Shown here: in pieces, positions 42,878 to 49,636 of the stretch
How positions within the stretch are numbered: the stretch's first letter is position 1
How the letters are laid out: each line of letters opens with the position of its first letter
Assembly: GCA_937124615.1 (NCBI GenBank)
Contig: CAKZKR010000045.1
Location: forward strand, 1 to 49,636
DNA: 49,636 nucleotides
Source: an uncultured bacterium
GTDB lineage: Bacteria > Hydrogenedentota > Hydrogenedentia > Hydrogenedentales > Hydrogenedentaceae
Reading direction: 5' to 3'
Notes under the pieces: model-generated
Told to the model about the DNA's origin: nothing
The model's input: only the letters and a program-made list of their open reading frames with translations
Databases searched by the model: none
Translations under genes and position numbers: made by a program

Positions 42878-44359
42878 ATGCAAAAAAGATATTTAAAGAT
42901 TTTAAAATTCTCCTCATTATTTATATCCGTTTTAGTTATCTTAATAACTATGGGTTGTGCTACAAAAGCCCCTATAACAGAACCGCAAAAAGAGTCGCTT
43001 ACCCCAAACGCCCGAGAGACCAAAAATCCCAGTCCGCTCGATTTATATGTATACCGTCCCGATTCCAATTACAATTATAAAGTAGTAAAGACGGAAGCAG
43101 GAGAAGATTTTACTGTTCATTACATTCATATGACATCCCAGAGTTGGCGTTCCCCTGAAGAAGTAAACCAGACAGTATGGACACACTGGCTAACAGTTGT
43201 TGTACCTAAAAAAGTGAAATACCCTTCTGCTCTCCTTATTATTTCCGGTGGTAAAAACTCCGATGAACCACCAACATCTTCCAGTCCTTTATTACGAAAA
43301 ATATCTAAAGATGTACAGACCATTGTAGCAGAAATTAGGCAAATACCGAACCAACCATTAGTTTTTGCAAACGATAATGATAGAAAACGCTCTGAAGATA
43401 GCATCATTGCATATAATTGGGATAAATATTTAAAGACAGGGGACCCGGAATGGCTTACCCGCATGCCAATGACAAAAGCAGTAGTCCGTGCTATGGACAC
43501 AATCCAGGAATATTGTGCAAGTAAAGAGGGTGGAAAAATAAAAGTAAATGAATTTGTGGTAGCAGGTGCTTCCAAACGGGGCTGGACAACATGGACAACC
43601 ACAATTGTTGATAAACGCGTAGTTGCATGTGTTCCAATAGTTATCGACCTATTGAATTTAGTTCCATCCTTTAAGCATCACTATGCCGTTTACGGGGGTT
43701 GGGCTCCTGCTATTAATGATTATGTAGAGATGAATATCATGGATTGGTTAATTACTCCTGAATTTGCGTCTATGTTAAAAATAGTTGACCCATATAGTTA
43801 CCTCGACAGATTAACCATGCCCAAATTCCTTATTAACTCTGCTGGCGATGAGTTTTTCCTTCCCGATTCATGGCAGTTTTACCTTGCAGACTTACCCAAA
43901 CCAACATATATACGATATGTGCCCAATACAGGTCACGGGCTCAAACCCGAAGTCATCGACAGTGTCTCCGCATTTTATAAAGCAGTTATAACGAAACAAC
44001 CCATTCCTGAATATTCATGGGAATTTCCAGATGACTGCACCATAACTGTAAAGACAAGAAACAAACCCAGCAAGGTAGTTTTATGGGAAGCCACGAACCC
44101 AGAAGCAAGGGATTTTCGTCTGAATGTCCTGGGTAGAGCCTACCAGGCAACAGAGTTAACAGAGCAAGAAAAGGGCACTTATGTCGGAAAAGTGGCCCTT
44201 CCTGAAAAAGGCTGGAAAGCATACCTTATAGAAATGACTTTCCCGGGACCGGATAATACCTCTTTTGTCTTTACAACACCGGTTCGAATTATCCCGGACA
44301 CAGAACCTCATAAGTATGAACCGCCCTCAGAGTTGCCGAAAGGGTTTCTAAGTAAATAA
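42878..44359 (+). CDS. PhoPQ-activated pathogenicity-related (PqaA-like) alpha/beta-hydrolase lipoprotein
   Basis: The ATG at 42878 has GAAAGG about 7 bases upstream and starts a lipoprotein signal (lipobox ITMGC); an earlier in-frame ATG at 42791 lies in the terminator tail and is unlikely. The mature protein matches the PhoPQ-activated pathogenicity-related family: WTHWLTVVVPKKV, IVAEIRQIPNQPLVFAND, EDSIIAYNWDKYLKTGDPEW and MTKAVVRAMDTI are family blocks. An alpha/beta-hydrolase triad is plausible: Ser in GASKRGWT, Asp in SAGDEFFLPDS and His in NTGHGL. The biochemical substrate is not established in the family. It may be first in a transcript with the ABC efflux genes, whose first start codon comes 37 bases after the stop. 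Confidence 0.88.
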   Translation: MQKRYLKILKFSSLFISVLVILITMGCATKAPITEPQKESLTPNARETKNPSPLDLYVYRPDSNYNYKVVKTEAGEDFTVHYIHMTSQSWRSPEEVNQTVWTHWLTVVVPKKVKYPSALLIISGGKNSDEPPTSSSPLLRKISKDVQTIVAEIRQIPNQPLVFANDNDRKRSEDSIIAYNWDKYLKTGDPEWLTRMPMTKAVVRAMDTIQEYCASKEGGKIKVNEFVVAGASKRGWTTWTTTIVDKRVVACVPIVIDLLNLVPSFKHHYAVYGGWAPAINDYVEMNIMDWLITPEFASMLKIVDPYSYLDRLTMPKFLINSAGDEFFLPDSWQFYLADLPKPTYIRYVPNTGHGLKPEVIDSVSAFYKAVITKQPIPEYSWEFPDDCTITVKTRNKPSKVVLWEATNPEARDFRLNVLGRAYQATELTEQEKGTYVGKVALPEKGWKAYLIEMTFPGPDNTSFVFTTPVRIIPDTEPHKYEPPSELPKGFLSK

Positions 44360-44396
44360 TATATAATACAAAACGAATCCTCATCAGGAGGGTTTT

Positions 44397-45095
44397 GTGA
44401 GCAAAAGTCTACCTCGATTAATTGAAGTGCAAAATCTCAAAAAGATTTATGAACTTGGCGATAACAAGGTTATAGCATTAAACCGTATCGATTTGACAAT
44501 TGATGCAGGGTCGTATGTAGCAATCATGGGTCCTTCGGGTTCGGGTAAAACTACTTTTCTTGATATTTTAGGATGTCTCAGCAGACCCACCGCAGGCTCG
44601 TACCGATATAAAGGTGAAGAAGTCCATAAATTTTCTGAGAAAAGATTAGCAGAACTTCGAAATCATGAGATCGGTTTTGTTTTCCAGAATTTCAACTTGT
44701 TAAGCAGGGCCACTGCATTAGAAAATGTAGAACTACCCCTAATATACGACCGTGTACCTCGAAAGGAACGAAAACAACGAGCAGAAGAGTCTTTGTCCGC
44801 CGTCGGTCTCCAGGACCGCATGTATCACCGTCCGAATGAACTTTCCGGAGGACAGCGACAACGCGTTGCTATTGCAAGGGCTCTGGTTAACAACCCTTCT
44901 ACAATATTAGCCGATGAACCAACAGGAAACCTGGATACTTCCAGTGGCGAAAGTATCCTTGAATTATTTGATGAACTCCACAGCAAAGGACATACAATTG
45001 TTATGGTCACCCATGAAAGAGATGTAGCATCCCGTGCTCAACGAATTATTCACTTTAGAGATGGAAAGGTCATATCCGACGAATGGCAAAAGTAG
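44397..45095 (+). CDS. ABC transporter ATPase of the MacB/LolD type
   Basis: A 232-residue ATPase with Walker A GPSGSGKTT, Q-loop FVFQNFNLL, signature LSGGQRQRVAIARAL, Walker B TILADEPTGNLD and H-loop VTHERD, the standard set of the MacB/LolD/FtsE group. The start is GTG at 44397 with AGGAGGG 4 bases upstream. Its last 13 bases overlap the adaptor gene start, so translation is coupled. With the adaptor and FtsX-fold permease it makes a mechanotransmission-type exporter. Confidence 0.95.
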   Translation: MSKSLPRLIEVQNLKKIYELGDNKVIALNRIDLTIDAGSYVAIMGPSGSGKTTFLDILGCLSRPTAGSYRYKGEEVHKFSEKRLAELRNHEIGFVFQNFNLLSRATALENVELPLIYDRVPRKERKQRAEESLSAVGLQDRMYHRPNELSGGQRQRVAIARALVNNPSTILADEPTGNLDTSSGESILELFDELHSKGHTIVMVTHERDVASRAQRIIHFRDGKVISDEWQK

Positions 45096-46330
45096 GTTAC
45101 AAAAATTATTTAATTCAATTCCTTCTTCTACTAACCTTTATAACCACTATTGCAGGGATTGTATATTATTTCTTTTTTTATACACCTCCCATTCAGGTTA
45201 CAGTGGATACCGTGAAGAAAGGAAAAGTGCAACAAACGGTTTCTGCGTTTGCATCGGGCACCGTTATGGCCAATCGTCGCTCCATGATTGCAGGGGGCAT
45301 GATAGGTATCGTCGCCAAGATTCATGTAAAAGAAGGACAATCCGTATCAAAAGATGATATTCTCATTGAATTGAATCATGACGACCTTGATGCTCAGGTA
45401 GCCCTTGCTGAAGCCAACTTACTCGTTGCAGAGACCCGATTGGAACAGGCACGCGTCGGGTATGAAGTAGCAAAGAACCTTTCCGAATCTCAAATCAACC
45501 AGACCCAGGCTCAATTGAAACAAGCAGAAGCCGATTTGGAACGAGCCAGGAAACTTCAGGTGCAAGGGATTCTTTCCCCGGGAGAATTGGAAAAGGTTGA
45601 ACTGGCTTATAAAGTGGCCAAAGAGGCGTATCAGTCCGCTCTAACAGGTGTAAAAGAAATTCAAGTGCGTGAACAGGAGATAAAAGCCGGTGAGACAGCC
45701 ATCGTACAGGCCAAATCTGCATTGCGTTCCGCAGAAGCGGTCCGAGATAAAGCCATTATTCGAGCACCTTTTGACGGAGTTGTGGCTAATATCAATGTTC
45801 ATGAAGGCGAAGGAATAGCAATGGGTATCCCATTGATGTATCTCGTGGATAACACAGATTTGTACATCGAAGCTCCATTTGATGAAGCCAATGCGGGACA
45901 AATCTCGCTTAATCAGAAAACAAGAATTGAACTGGATGCCTTTCCAGGACAAGTCTTCATGGGTGAAGTTTATGAAATATCCCCCGTAATCTCTATTAGC
46001 AAAGAATTTACACGGACTTTTATGGTAAAGGTGAAATTTCTCGAACAGGGGCCCTTTCTTGTGGGTATGTCTGCAGATGTTACAGTTATCGTTTCTGAAA
46101 AAGATAATGTGCTTTATGTCCCCAGTGAGAGCCTGATTCGTGATGAGTTCGCCTATGTTGTAGAAGGGAACAAAGCGGTTCGTCGACCTGTAACTATCGG
46201 TATCGGCAATTGGGAAACAAGAGAGATTATAAACGGACTGAAAGAAGGAGAAACGATTGTAACTTCTGTAGGTATTAAAGGACTGGTAGACGGTGTCCGA
46301 ATTAAAATCGTTCCCTCCTTAGGAGAATAA
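45083..46330 (+). CDS. Periplasmic adaptor of a MacAB-like exporter (HlyD/RND-MFP family)
   Basis: One N-terminal membrane helix (about 10-30) anchors a 415-residue adaptor. The lipoyl half GIVAKIHVKEGQSVSKDDIL, a long coiled-coil hairpin (about 110-220, AQLKQAEADLERARKLQVQG), the second lipoyl half IIRAPFDGVVANINVHEGEG, then beta-barrel and membrane-proximal domains (VGIKGLVDGVRI) are all present. It would dock on a TolC-type channel; the channel gene at 28994 is a possible partner but is not linked to it. The permease follows 6 bases later. Confidence 0.93.
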   Translation: MAKVGYKNYLIQFLLLLTFITTIAGIVYYFFFYTPPIQVTVDTVKKGKVQQTVSAFASGTVMANRRSMIAGGMIGIVAKIHVKEGQSVSKDDILIELNHDDLDAQVALAEANLLVAETRLEQARVGYEVAKNLSESQINQTQAQLKQAEADLERARKLQVQGILSPGELEKVELAYKVAKEAYQSALTGVKEIQVREQEIKAGETAIVQAKSALRSAEAVRDKAIIRAPFDGVVANINVHEGEGIAMGIPLMYLVDNTDLYIEAPFDEANAGQISLNQKTRIELDAFPGQVFMGEVYEISPVISISKEFTRTFMVKVKFLEQGPFLVGMSADVTVIVSEKDNVLYVPSESLIRDEFAYVVEGNKAVRRPVTIGIGNWETREIINGLKEGETIVTSVGIKGLVDGVRIKIVPSLGE

Positions 46331-46336
46331 CCCGGT

Positions 46337-47542
46337 ATGACCTTCTGGGAACTAATTCGAACCGCTATCATTGCTTTGAATCAAAACAAAATGCGTGCAG
46401 CCTTGACCGCATTAGGAGTAATTATCGGGGTGATGTCGGTCATACTGCTAATTGCTCTGGGAGAATCCGCACAGGCCTATGTCGAACGAGAATTCGCTAT
46501 TATGGGCAGTAATGTTATCATCATTACCCCGGGAAAACAAGAGACCACCGGCATGTTTCCTATCAGTGCCGGAAGTCATCGGAAATTAACTTACGAAATT
46601 GCAAGACAAATAAAAAGGAAAGTTCCCGGAATCATTGGCGTGGCCTCGAATACATTAGGATTAGCCAATATCCGATACAAAAACCGCCAGCGAAATGTTT
46701 TACTCATTGGCACAACACCCGATTTTGAAAAGGTTCGCCAATTGTACACCCAAATTGGACGATTCCTCACAGAAGAGGATATTGAACGCAATAGCCGGGT
46801 ATGTATTATCGGAACCACAGTCAAGAGGGAACTTTTTGGAACACACCGGGCCCTTTATGAAAAAATCTCTATAAACGGTTCTAAACATACAATTGTAGGT
46901 ATTTTAGAAGAACGAGGAATGGCTTTAGGAATTGACCTCGGCGATATTGTGATCGTTCCCCTAACAAGTGCCCAACGAATCTTTAATGTCGAAGAAGTCA
47001 TGGAAATTCTTGTAGGGGCCCGCACACAAGAAGACATTCCCCGTGCCACAGAAGCATCTCGGAAAATAGTCTGTTCCGCTCATGACAACGAAGAAGACTT
47101 TACGATTACCAACCAGGATAGTATGCTTTCCGCTTTTTCCCGAATCTTCAGCATGCTTCGCCTTATGTTAGTAGGTATTGCGTGCATATCGCTACTGGTG
47201 GGAGGCATCGGGATTATGAATATCATGTTAGTATCTGTCCGCGAACGCACGCGTGAGGTCGGTATTCGCATAGCAGTCGGAGCCACTCGTGCTGATATAG
47301 GTTTCCAATTTCTTGTAGAGTCAATTACATTAAGCGTTCTCGGAGGAATGACGGGCATTTTCCTTGGCTTCATTGGGTCTACTGTCATCCGTATCCTGTA
47401 CCCCAATTTGCCCATCGGCTTATCCTTATGGTCTGTGCTAACCGCATTCCTTTTCAGTTCTGCTGTGGGTGTTATTTCGGGTGTATATCCTGCATTAAAA
47501 GCGGCAAGCGTCGACCCTGTTGAAGCATTACGATATGAATAA
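46337..47542 (+). CDS. FtsX-fold permease of a MacB-like exporter
   Basis: A 401-residue permease with the MacB layout: helix 1 (ALTALGVIIGVMSVILLIAL), a periplasmic MacB_PCD domain (about 45-265), and three C-terminal helices beginning MLVGIACISLLVGGIGIMNI. The family signatures VRERTREVGIRIAVGATR and SGVYPALKAASVDPVEALRYE are complete. The ATPase is a separate protein here, unlike E. coli MacB. It is the last gene of the operon; its stop is 75 bases before the convergent oxidoreductase stop. Confidence 0.95.
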   Translation: MTFWELIRTAIIALNQNKMRAALTALGVIIGVMSVILLIALGESAQAYVEREFAIMGSNVIIITPGKQETTGMFPISAGSHRKLTYEIARQIKRKVPGIIGVASNTLGLANIRYKNRQRNVLLIGTTPDFEKVRQLYTQIGRFLTEEDIERNSRVCIIGTTVKRELFGTHRALYEKISINGSKHTIVGILEERGMALGIDLGDIVIVPLTSAQRIFNVEEVMEILVGARTQEDIPRATEASRKIVCSAHDNEEDFTITNQDSMLSAFSRIFSMLRLMLVGIACISLLVGGIGIMNIMLVSVRERTREVGIRIAVGATRADIGFQFLVESITLSVLGGMTGIFLGFIGSTVIRILYPNLPIGLSLWSVLTAFLFSSAVGVISGVYPALKAASVDPVEALRYE

Positions 47543-47550
47543 TAAACCCC

Positions 47551-47588
47551 AAAAAAGAGACCAGAAGTTCATATTCAAACCTCTGGTC
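47551..47588 (-). terminator. Rho-independent terminator of the Gfo/Idh/MocA gene
   Basis: On the minus strand GACCAGA (47588-47582) pairs with TCTGGTC (47565-47559), extended inward by a few pairs past one mismatch, then CTCTTTTTTGG follows. The T run occurs only on this strand. Confidence 0.7.
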
Positions 47589-47617
47589 CCGGTTGTTACA
47601 GCATATATTAACTGCTT

Positions 47618-49033
47618 TTAGCAGGGAAGTTCCCAGCCTTTACGATACTCTTTGCTTATAATGGCCTGTGGATTGGATACATTTTTCACTACACCATTCA
47701 TATTATCCCAGACTAATTTCTGTCCGGATTTAACTACCAGATTGCCAAATTGCACCATTTCGGTAAAAGGACCAGAATAATTAAAATTCGAACAGGCCGG
47801 CTTCTCTTCCTTACAAGCACGAAGCCAATCAAAATAAGGACTTTCTTTAGGAATCCGCTCAATCATTTGCGGAGGCATTGTATAGTCCTTCATCAACGGG
47901 GAAGGAAGTAATCTCGGTTCACCGCCATACTCACCCGCAGTTAACATCCCTTTGTCTCCGATAAACAATGAGCCATTCATATTATCATCACCCAACACAT
48001 CCTCATCAGGAACTCCTTCGGGGCGTTTAGGTCGGTTATAGATTTCCTGTCCTGTGGCTTCATCTTTCCAGTGTCCGTCATACCAGTAAACATCAACAGG
48101 ACCCATATCCCCATGAGCAACAAAGGAATATTTCACTGTGGTTGCGACGGGAAATGTCTGTTGATTTTGTCCTTTCTGGAAAACCACTTCCACAGAAAAT
48201 TCCGGAGCCTCATACAGTTTTAAAGCCCAATAAGCAGGGTCCATAATATGACAGGCCATATCTCCTAATGAACCCGAACCAAAATCCTGCCAGGCACGCC
48301 AATCATGTGGGGCCAGTTTATGATTATAAGGACGCCAGGGCGCACAGTTAATCCAGCGGTCCCAATCTAAGTCTTCCGGGGTTACCTCTGGGGGTAAGGG
48401 TTCTGTCATTCCTTGATTATCCCACACGGGACGATGCGTCCATATATGTACTTCCTTAACATTCCCAATAGCACCACTCCAAATCATCTCACACAATTGA
48501 CGAACACCATCTCCACAATGCCCTTGATTTCCCATCTGAGTTGCAACACCTGTCTCGCGTGCAGTTATGGTAAGCAATCGCGCTTCCGCAATCGTATGCG
48601 TCAAAGGTTTTTGCACATATACATGCTTCCCCATCTTCATCGCCATATAGGCCGCAGGGGCATGAGAATGGTCGGGCGTAGAAATTGTAACCGCATCAAT
48701 TTCTTTCATCTCTTCCAGCATATTCCGATAATCTTTATACTTCTTCGCTTTCGGCAAACGATAAAAGGCCTCCTCTGCCCGTTTCCAATCCACATCGCAT
48801 AAAGCAACCACATTATGTCCCAACTTAAAACAATTCATAATGTCCGAAAAACCTTTACCACCGGCACCAATAGCGGCTACATTTAATTTTTCATTCGGCG
48901 AAATTTTACGAGGAACAACCTGCGCAGTATTCGGAGAAGTTGGCGTTTGTGCAAAAGCACCTGCTGTTACCATCGTTGTTGATGTGGCTAAAAAGGCCCT
49001 TCGGGTTATCTTTGACCCTTCATTCTGTTTCAT
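47618..49033 (-). CDS. Tat-exported Gfo/Idh/MocA family NAD(P)-dependent oxidoreductase
   Basis: Residues 1-30 are a twin-arginine signal (ITRRAFLATSTTMVTAGAFA). The Rossmann fold starts LNVAAIGAGGKGFSDIMNC, followed by VVALCDVDWKRAEEAF, AVTISTPDHSHAPAAYMAMK and the pyridine-nucleotide/substrate motif YVQKPLTHTIAEARLL (EKP variant QKP). The C-terminal domain has the DIMDPAYWAL-like block (GSLGDMACHIMDPAYWALKL), hallmark of the many exported sugar oxidoreductases of Planctomycetes and Lentisphaerae. The substrate, probably a sugar or inositol derivative, is unknown. The ATG at 49033 is better spaced from GAAGGAAG than the ATG at 49039. Confidence 0.93.
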   Translation of the reverse strand: MKQNEGSKITRRAFLATSTTMVTAGAFAQTPTSPNTAQVVPRKISPNEKLNVAAIGAGGKGFSDIMNCFKLGHNVVALCDVDWKRAEEAFYRLPKAKKYKDYRNMLEEMKEIDAVTISTPDHSHAPAAYMAMKMGKHVYVQKPLTHTIAEARLLTITARETGVATQMGNQGHCGDGVRQLCEMIWSGAIGNVKEVHIWTHRPVWDNQGMTEPLPPEVTPEDLDWDRWINCAPWRPYNHKLAPHDWRAWQDFGSGSLGDMACHIMDPAYWALKLYEAPEFSVEVVFQKGQNQQTFPVATTVKYSFVAHGDMGPVDVYWYDGHWKDEATGQEIYNRPKRPEGVPDEDVLGDDNMNGSLFIGDKGMLTAGEYGGEPRLLPSPLMKDYTMPPQMIERIPKESPYFDWLRACKEEKPACSNFNYSGPFTEMVQFGNLVVKSGQKLVWDNMNGVVKNVSNPQAIISKEYRKGWELPC

Positions 49034-49079
49034 TGTCATACTTCCTTCTAATAAATTTTTATCATTAAATATTCACTAA

Positions 49080-49167
49080 ATTGAAGCACAAATAATAAAG
49101 TAGTTTATTACAAACAACAATAAAAAGTAAAAACGAAAAGATTTATAAAAGTCATTTTTTCTACAAA
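49080..49167. other. AT-rich intergenic stretch, nothing recognised
   Basis: Upstream of the oxidoreductase start the sequence is over 75% A+T without a clear RNA gene or hairpin. It probably holds the promoter for the oxidoreductase, but no -35/-10 pair stands out. Confidence 0.3.
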
Positions 49168-49364
49168 TTAAAACAACTCTATAAAATACTTCACCTGTTC
49201 GCAAAACTTTTTAGTATCATAAAGTTCAGGAGTTATAGATTTTTTTGAATAAAAAAATTTATTTCTAATAGCATCATTTAATAAGATTCCTCTCCCATCT
49301 TCCGCATCGGCAAATTCAATAATCTCTCCATTCCATAAATATTTTCACTACCAATCTTAGGCAT
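49168..49364 (-). pseudogene. Small ORF of about 65 codons broken by a one-base deletion
   Basis: Reading from the ATG at 49364 (AAAGGATGA ribosome site just upstream) the peptide starts MPKIGSE and then leaves the frame at a run of four A. If one A is restored, translation continues KYLWNGEIIEFADAEDGR... through to KYFIELF and a TAA at 49168. The downstream part is open, acidic/basic balanced and protein-like for 58 codons but has no start of its own and is preceded by TGA. The span of 197 bases is one short of a multiple of three. No family is recognised. A sequencing or assembly error in the A run is an alternative explanation. Confidence 0.5.
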
Positions 49365-49407
49365 AGGTCATCCTTTTATTATTTTTTATCATAGGTTTAG
49401 ACATAAT

Positions 49408-49443
49408 GAGATTGCTTCGCTCCCTACGGTTGCTCGCAATGAC
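49408..49443 (-). repeat. Inverted partial copy of the terminal repeat
   Basis: On the minus strand this segment begins GTCATTGCGAG and ends GAAGCAATCTC, the same two 11-base blocks, in the same order, as the first half of each 85-bp unit to its right. It therefore forms a large inverted repeat with 49455-49489. Confidence 0.75.
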
Positions 49444-49450
49444 TGCTCCC

Positions 49451-49636
49451 TCCTGTCATTGCGAGGAGCCTTAGCACCGAAGCAATCTCCTGCTCCATCC
49501 GGGATTGCCACGCCTTCGGCTCACAACAACACCCCTCCTGTCATTGCGAGGAGCCTTAGCACCGAAGCAATCTCCTGCTCCATCCGGGATTGCCACACCT
49601 TCAGCTCGCCATGACACCCCTCCTGTCATTGCGAGG
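49451..49636 (+). repeat. 85-bp tandem repeats, two full copies and the start of a third at the window edge
   Basis: TCCTGTCATTGCGAGGAGCC recurs at 49451 and 49536, and its first 16 bases at 49621, an exact 85-base period. The two full units differ only near their ends (CACGCCTTCGGCTCACAAC versus CACACCTTCAGCTCGCCAT). Each unit begins GTCATTGCGAG and closes with a degraded CTCGCAATGAC, so it is itself imperfectly palindromic, like a REP or miniature transposable element. It has much higher GC than the flanking DNA. The cluster continues beyond the window. Confidence 0.85.

Noticed and set aside
44397-47542. LolCDE lipoprotein release system
   Set aside because: The ATPase is LolD-like, but the second gene is a periplasmic adaptor with coiled-coil and lipoyl domains and there is only one FtsX permease, which fits a MacAB-type exporter.
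47551-47588. Plus-strand terminator for the MacB-like permease
   Set aside because: The hairpin is followed by CCGGTTGTT on the plus strand; the T run exists only on the minus strand.
49451-49636. CRISPR array
   Set aside because: Units are contiguous 85-bp tandem copies with no variable spacers, and no cas genes are present.

Overview
The window is about 49.6 kb of AT-rich (roughly 40% GC by eye), densely coded bacterial chromosome. It shows no phage, plasmid or CRISPR signature and no rRNA or tRNA gene. The gene set indicates a Gram-negative, diderm, surface-polysaccharide-oriented bacterium: TolC-type outer membrane channel, several lipoproteins plus lgt, Tat-exported Gfo/Idh/MocA oxidoreductase, PA14 and DUF5011 surface proteins, a kinase fused to a formylglycine-generating-enzyme-like domain, DUF1573, a PhoPQ-related esterase-like lipoprotein, and a Glu-Gly-Glu-rich linker with a C-terminal Cys/membrane anchor. 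This mix resembles Hydrogenedentes and the PVC group (Planctomycetes, Lentisphaerae). My best guess is a low-GC Candidatus Hydrogenedens-like organism, but that is inference from gene style, not a phylogeny.

Layout. 1-2510 (-): the N-terminal part of a giant secreted protein with three PA14 domains, running off the left edge. 2799-6561 (+): PIG-L deacetylase, a DUF5011 membrane-anchored protein and ispG. 6600-9266 (-): purU and a Ser/Thr kinase/FGE fusion. 9418-11199 (+): a cohesin-like anchored protein and lgt. 11294-16407 (-): a large glycosidase-like protein and an unusual fusion of glycerol-3-phosphate dehydrogenase with a diacylglycerol-kinase-type lipid kinase. 16475-22201 (-): a complete five-gene peptide ABC importer (oppABCDF order). 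22319-23224 (+): a degenerate ATP-grasp protein. 23309-28725 (-): pectate lyase, Memo-family protein, sigma-54 response regulator, sensor kinase and a small 14-cysteine secreted protein. 28994-33821 (+): TolC, HlyD and two ABC-2 permeases with no ATPase. 33845-35821 (-): an orphan chemoreceptor. 36056-36820 (+): FKBP isomerase. 36977-41197 (-): CPBP-like membrane protein, YegD-like Hsp70 and a BNR-type beta-propeller protein. 41373-47542 (+): DUF1573 lipoprotein, PhoPQ-related lipoprotein, then a MacAB/LolD-type ABC efflux operon. 47618-49033 (-): Tat-exported Gfo/Idh/MocA oxidoreductase. 49080-49636: a frameshifted small ORF and 85-bp tandem, partly palindromic repeats reaching the right edge.

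The most notable items are two. First, the GlpD-lipid kinase fusion retains recognisable active-site motifs of both enzymes. Second, a consensus sigma-54 promoter (TGGCAC-N5-TTGCT) lies directly upstream of the 14-Cys secreted protein, and the next two genes encode a sensor kinase with a periplasmic C-X4-C motif and an NtrC-type sigma-54 activator. Together these look like a self-contained envelope metal or redox stress circuit analogous in logic, but not in protein sequence, to ZraP/ZraSR. Weaker leads are the ATPase-less exporter, the apparently inactive ATP-grasp homologue, the QQ variant of a CPBP protease fold paired with an Hsp70, and the terminal repeat cluster.
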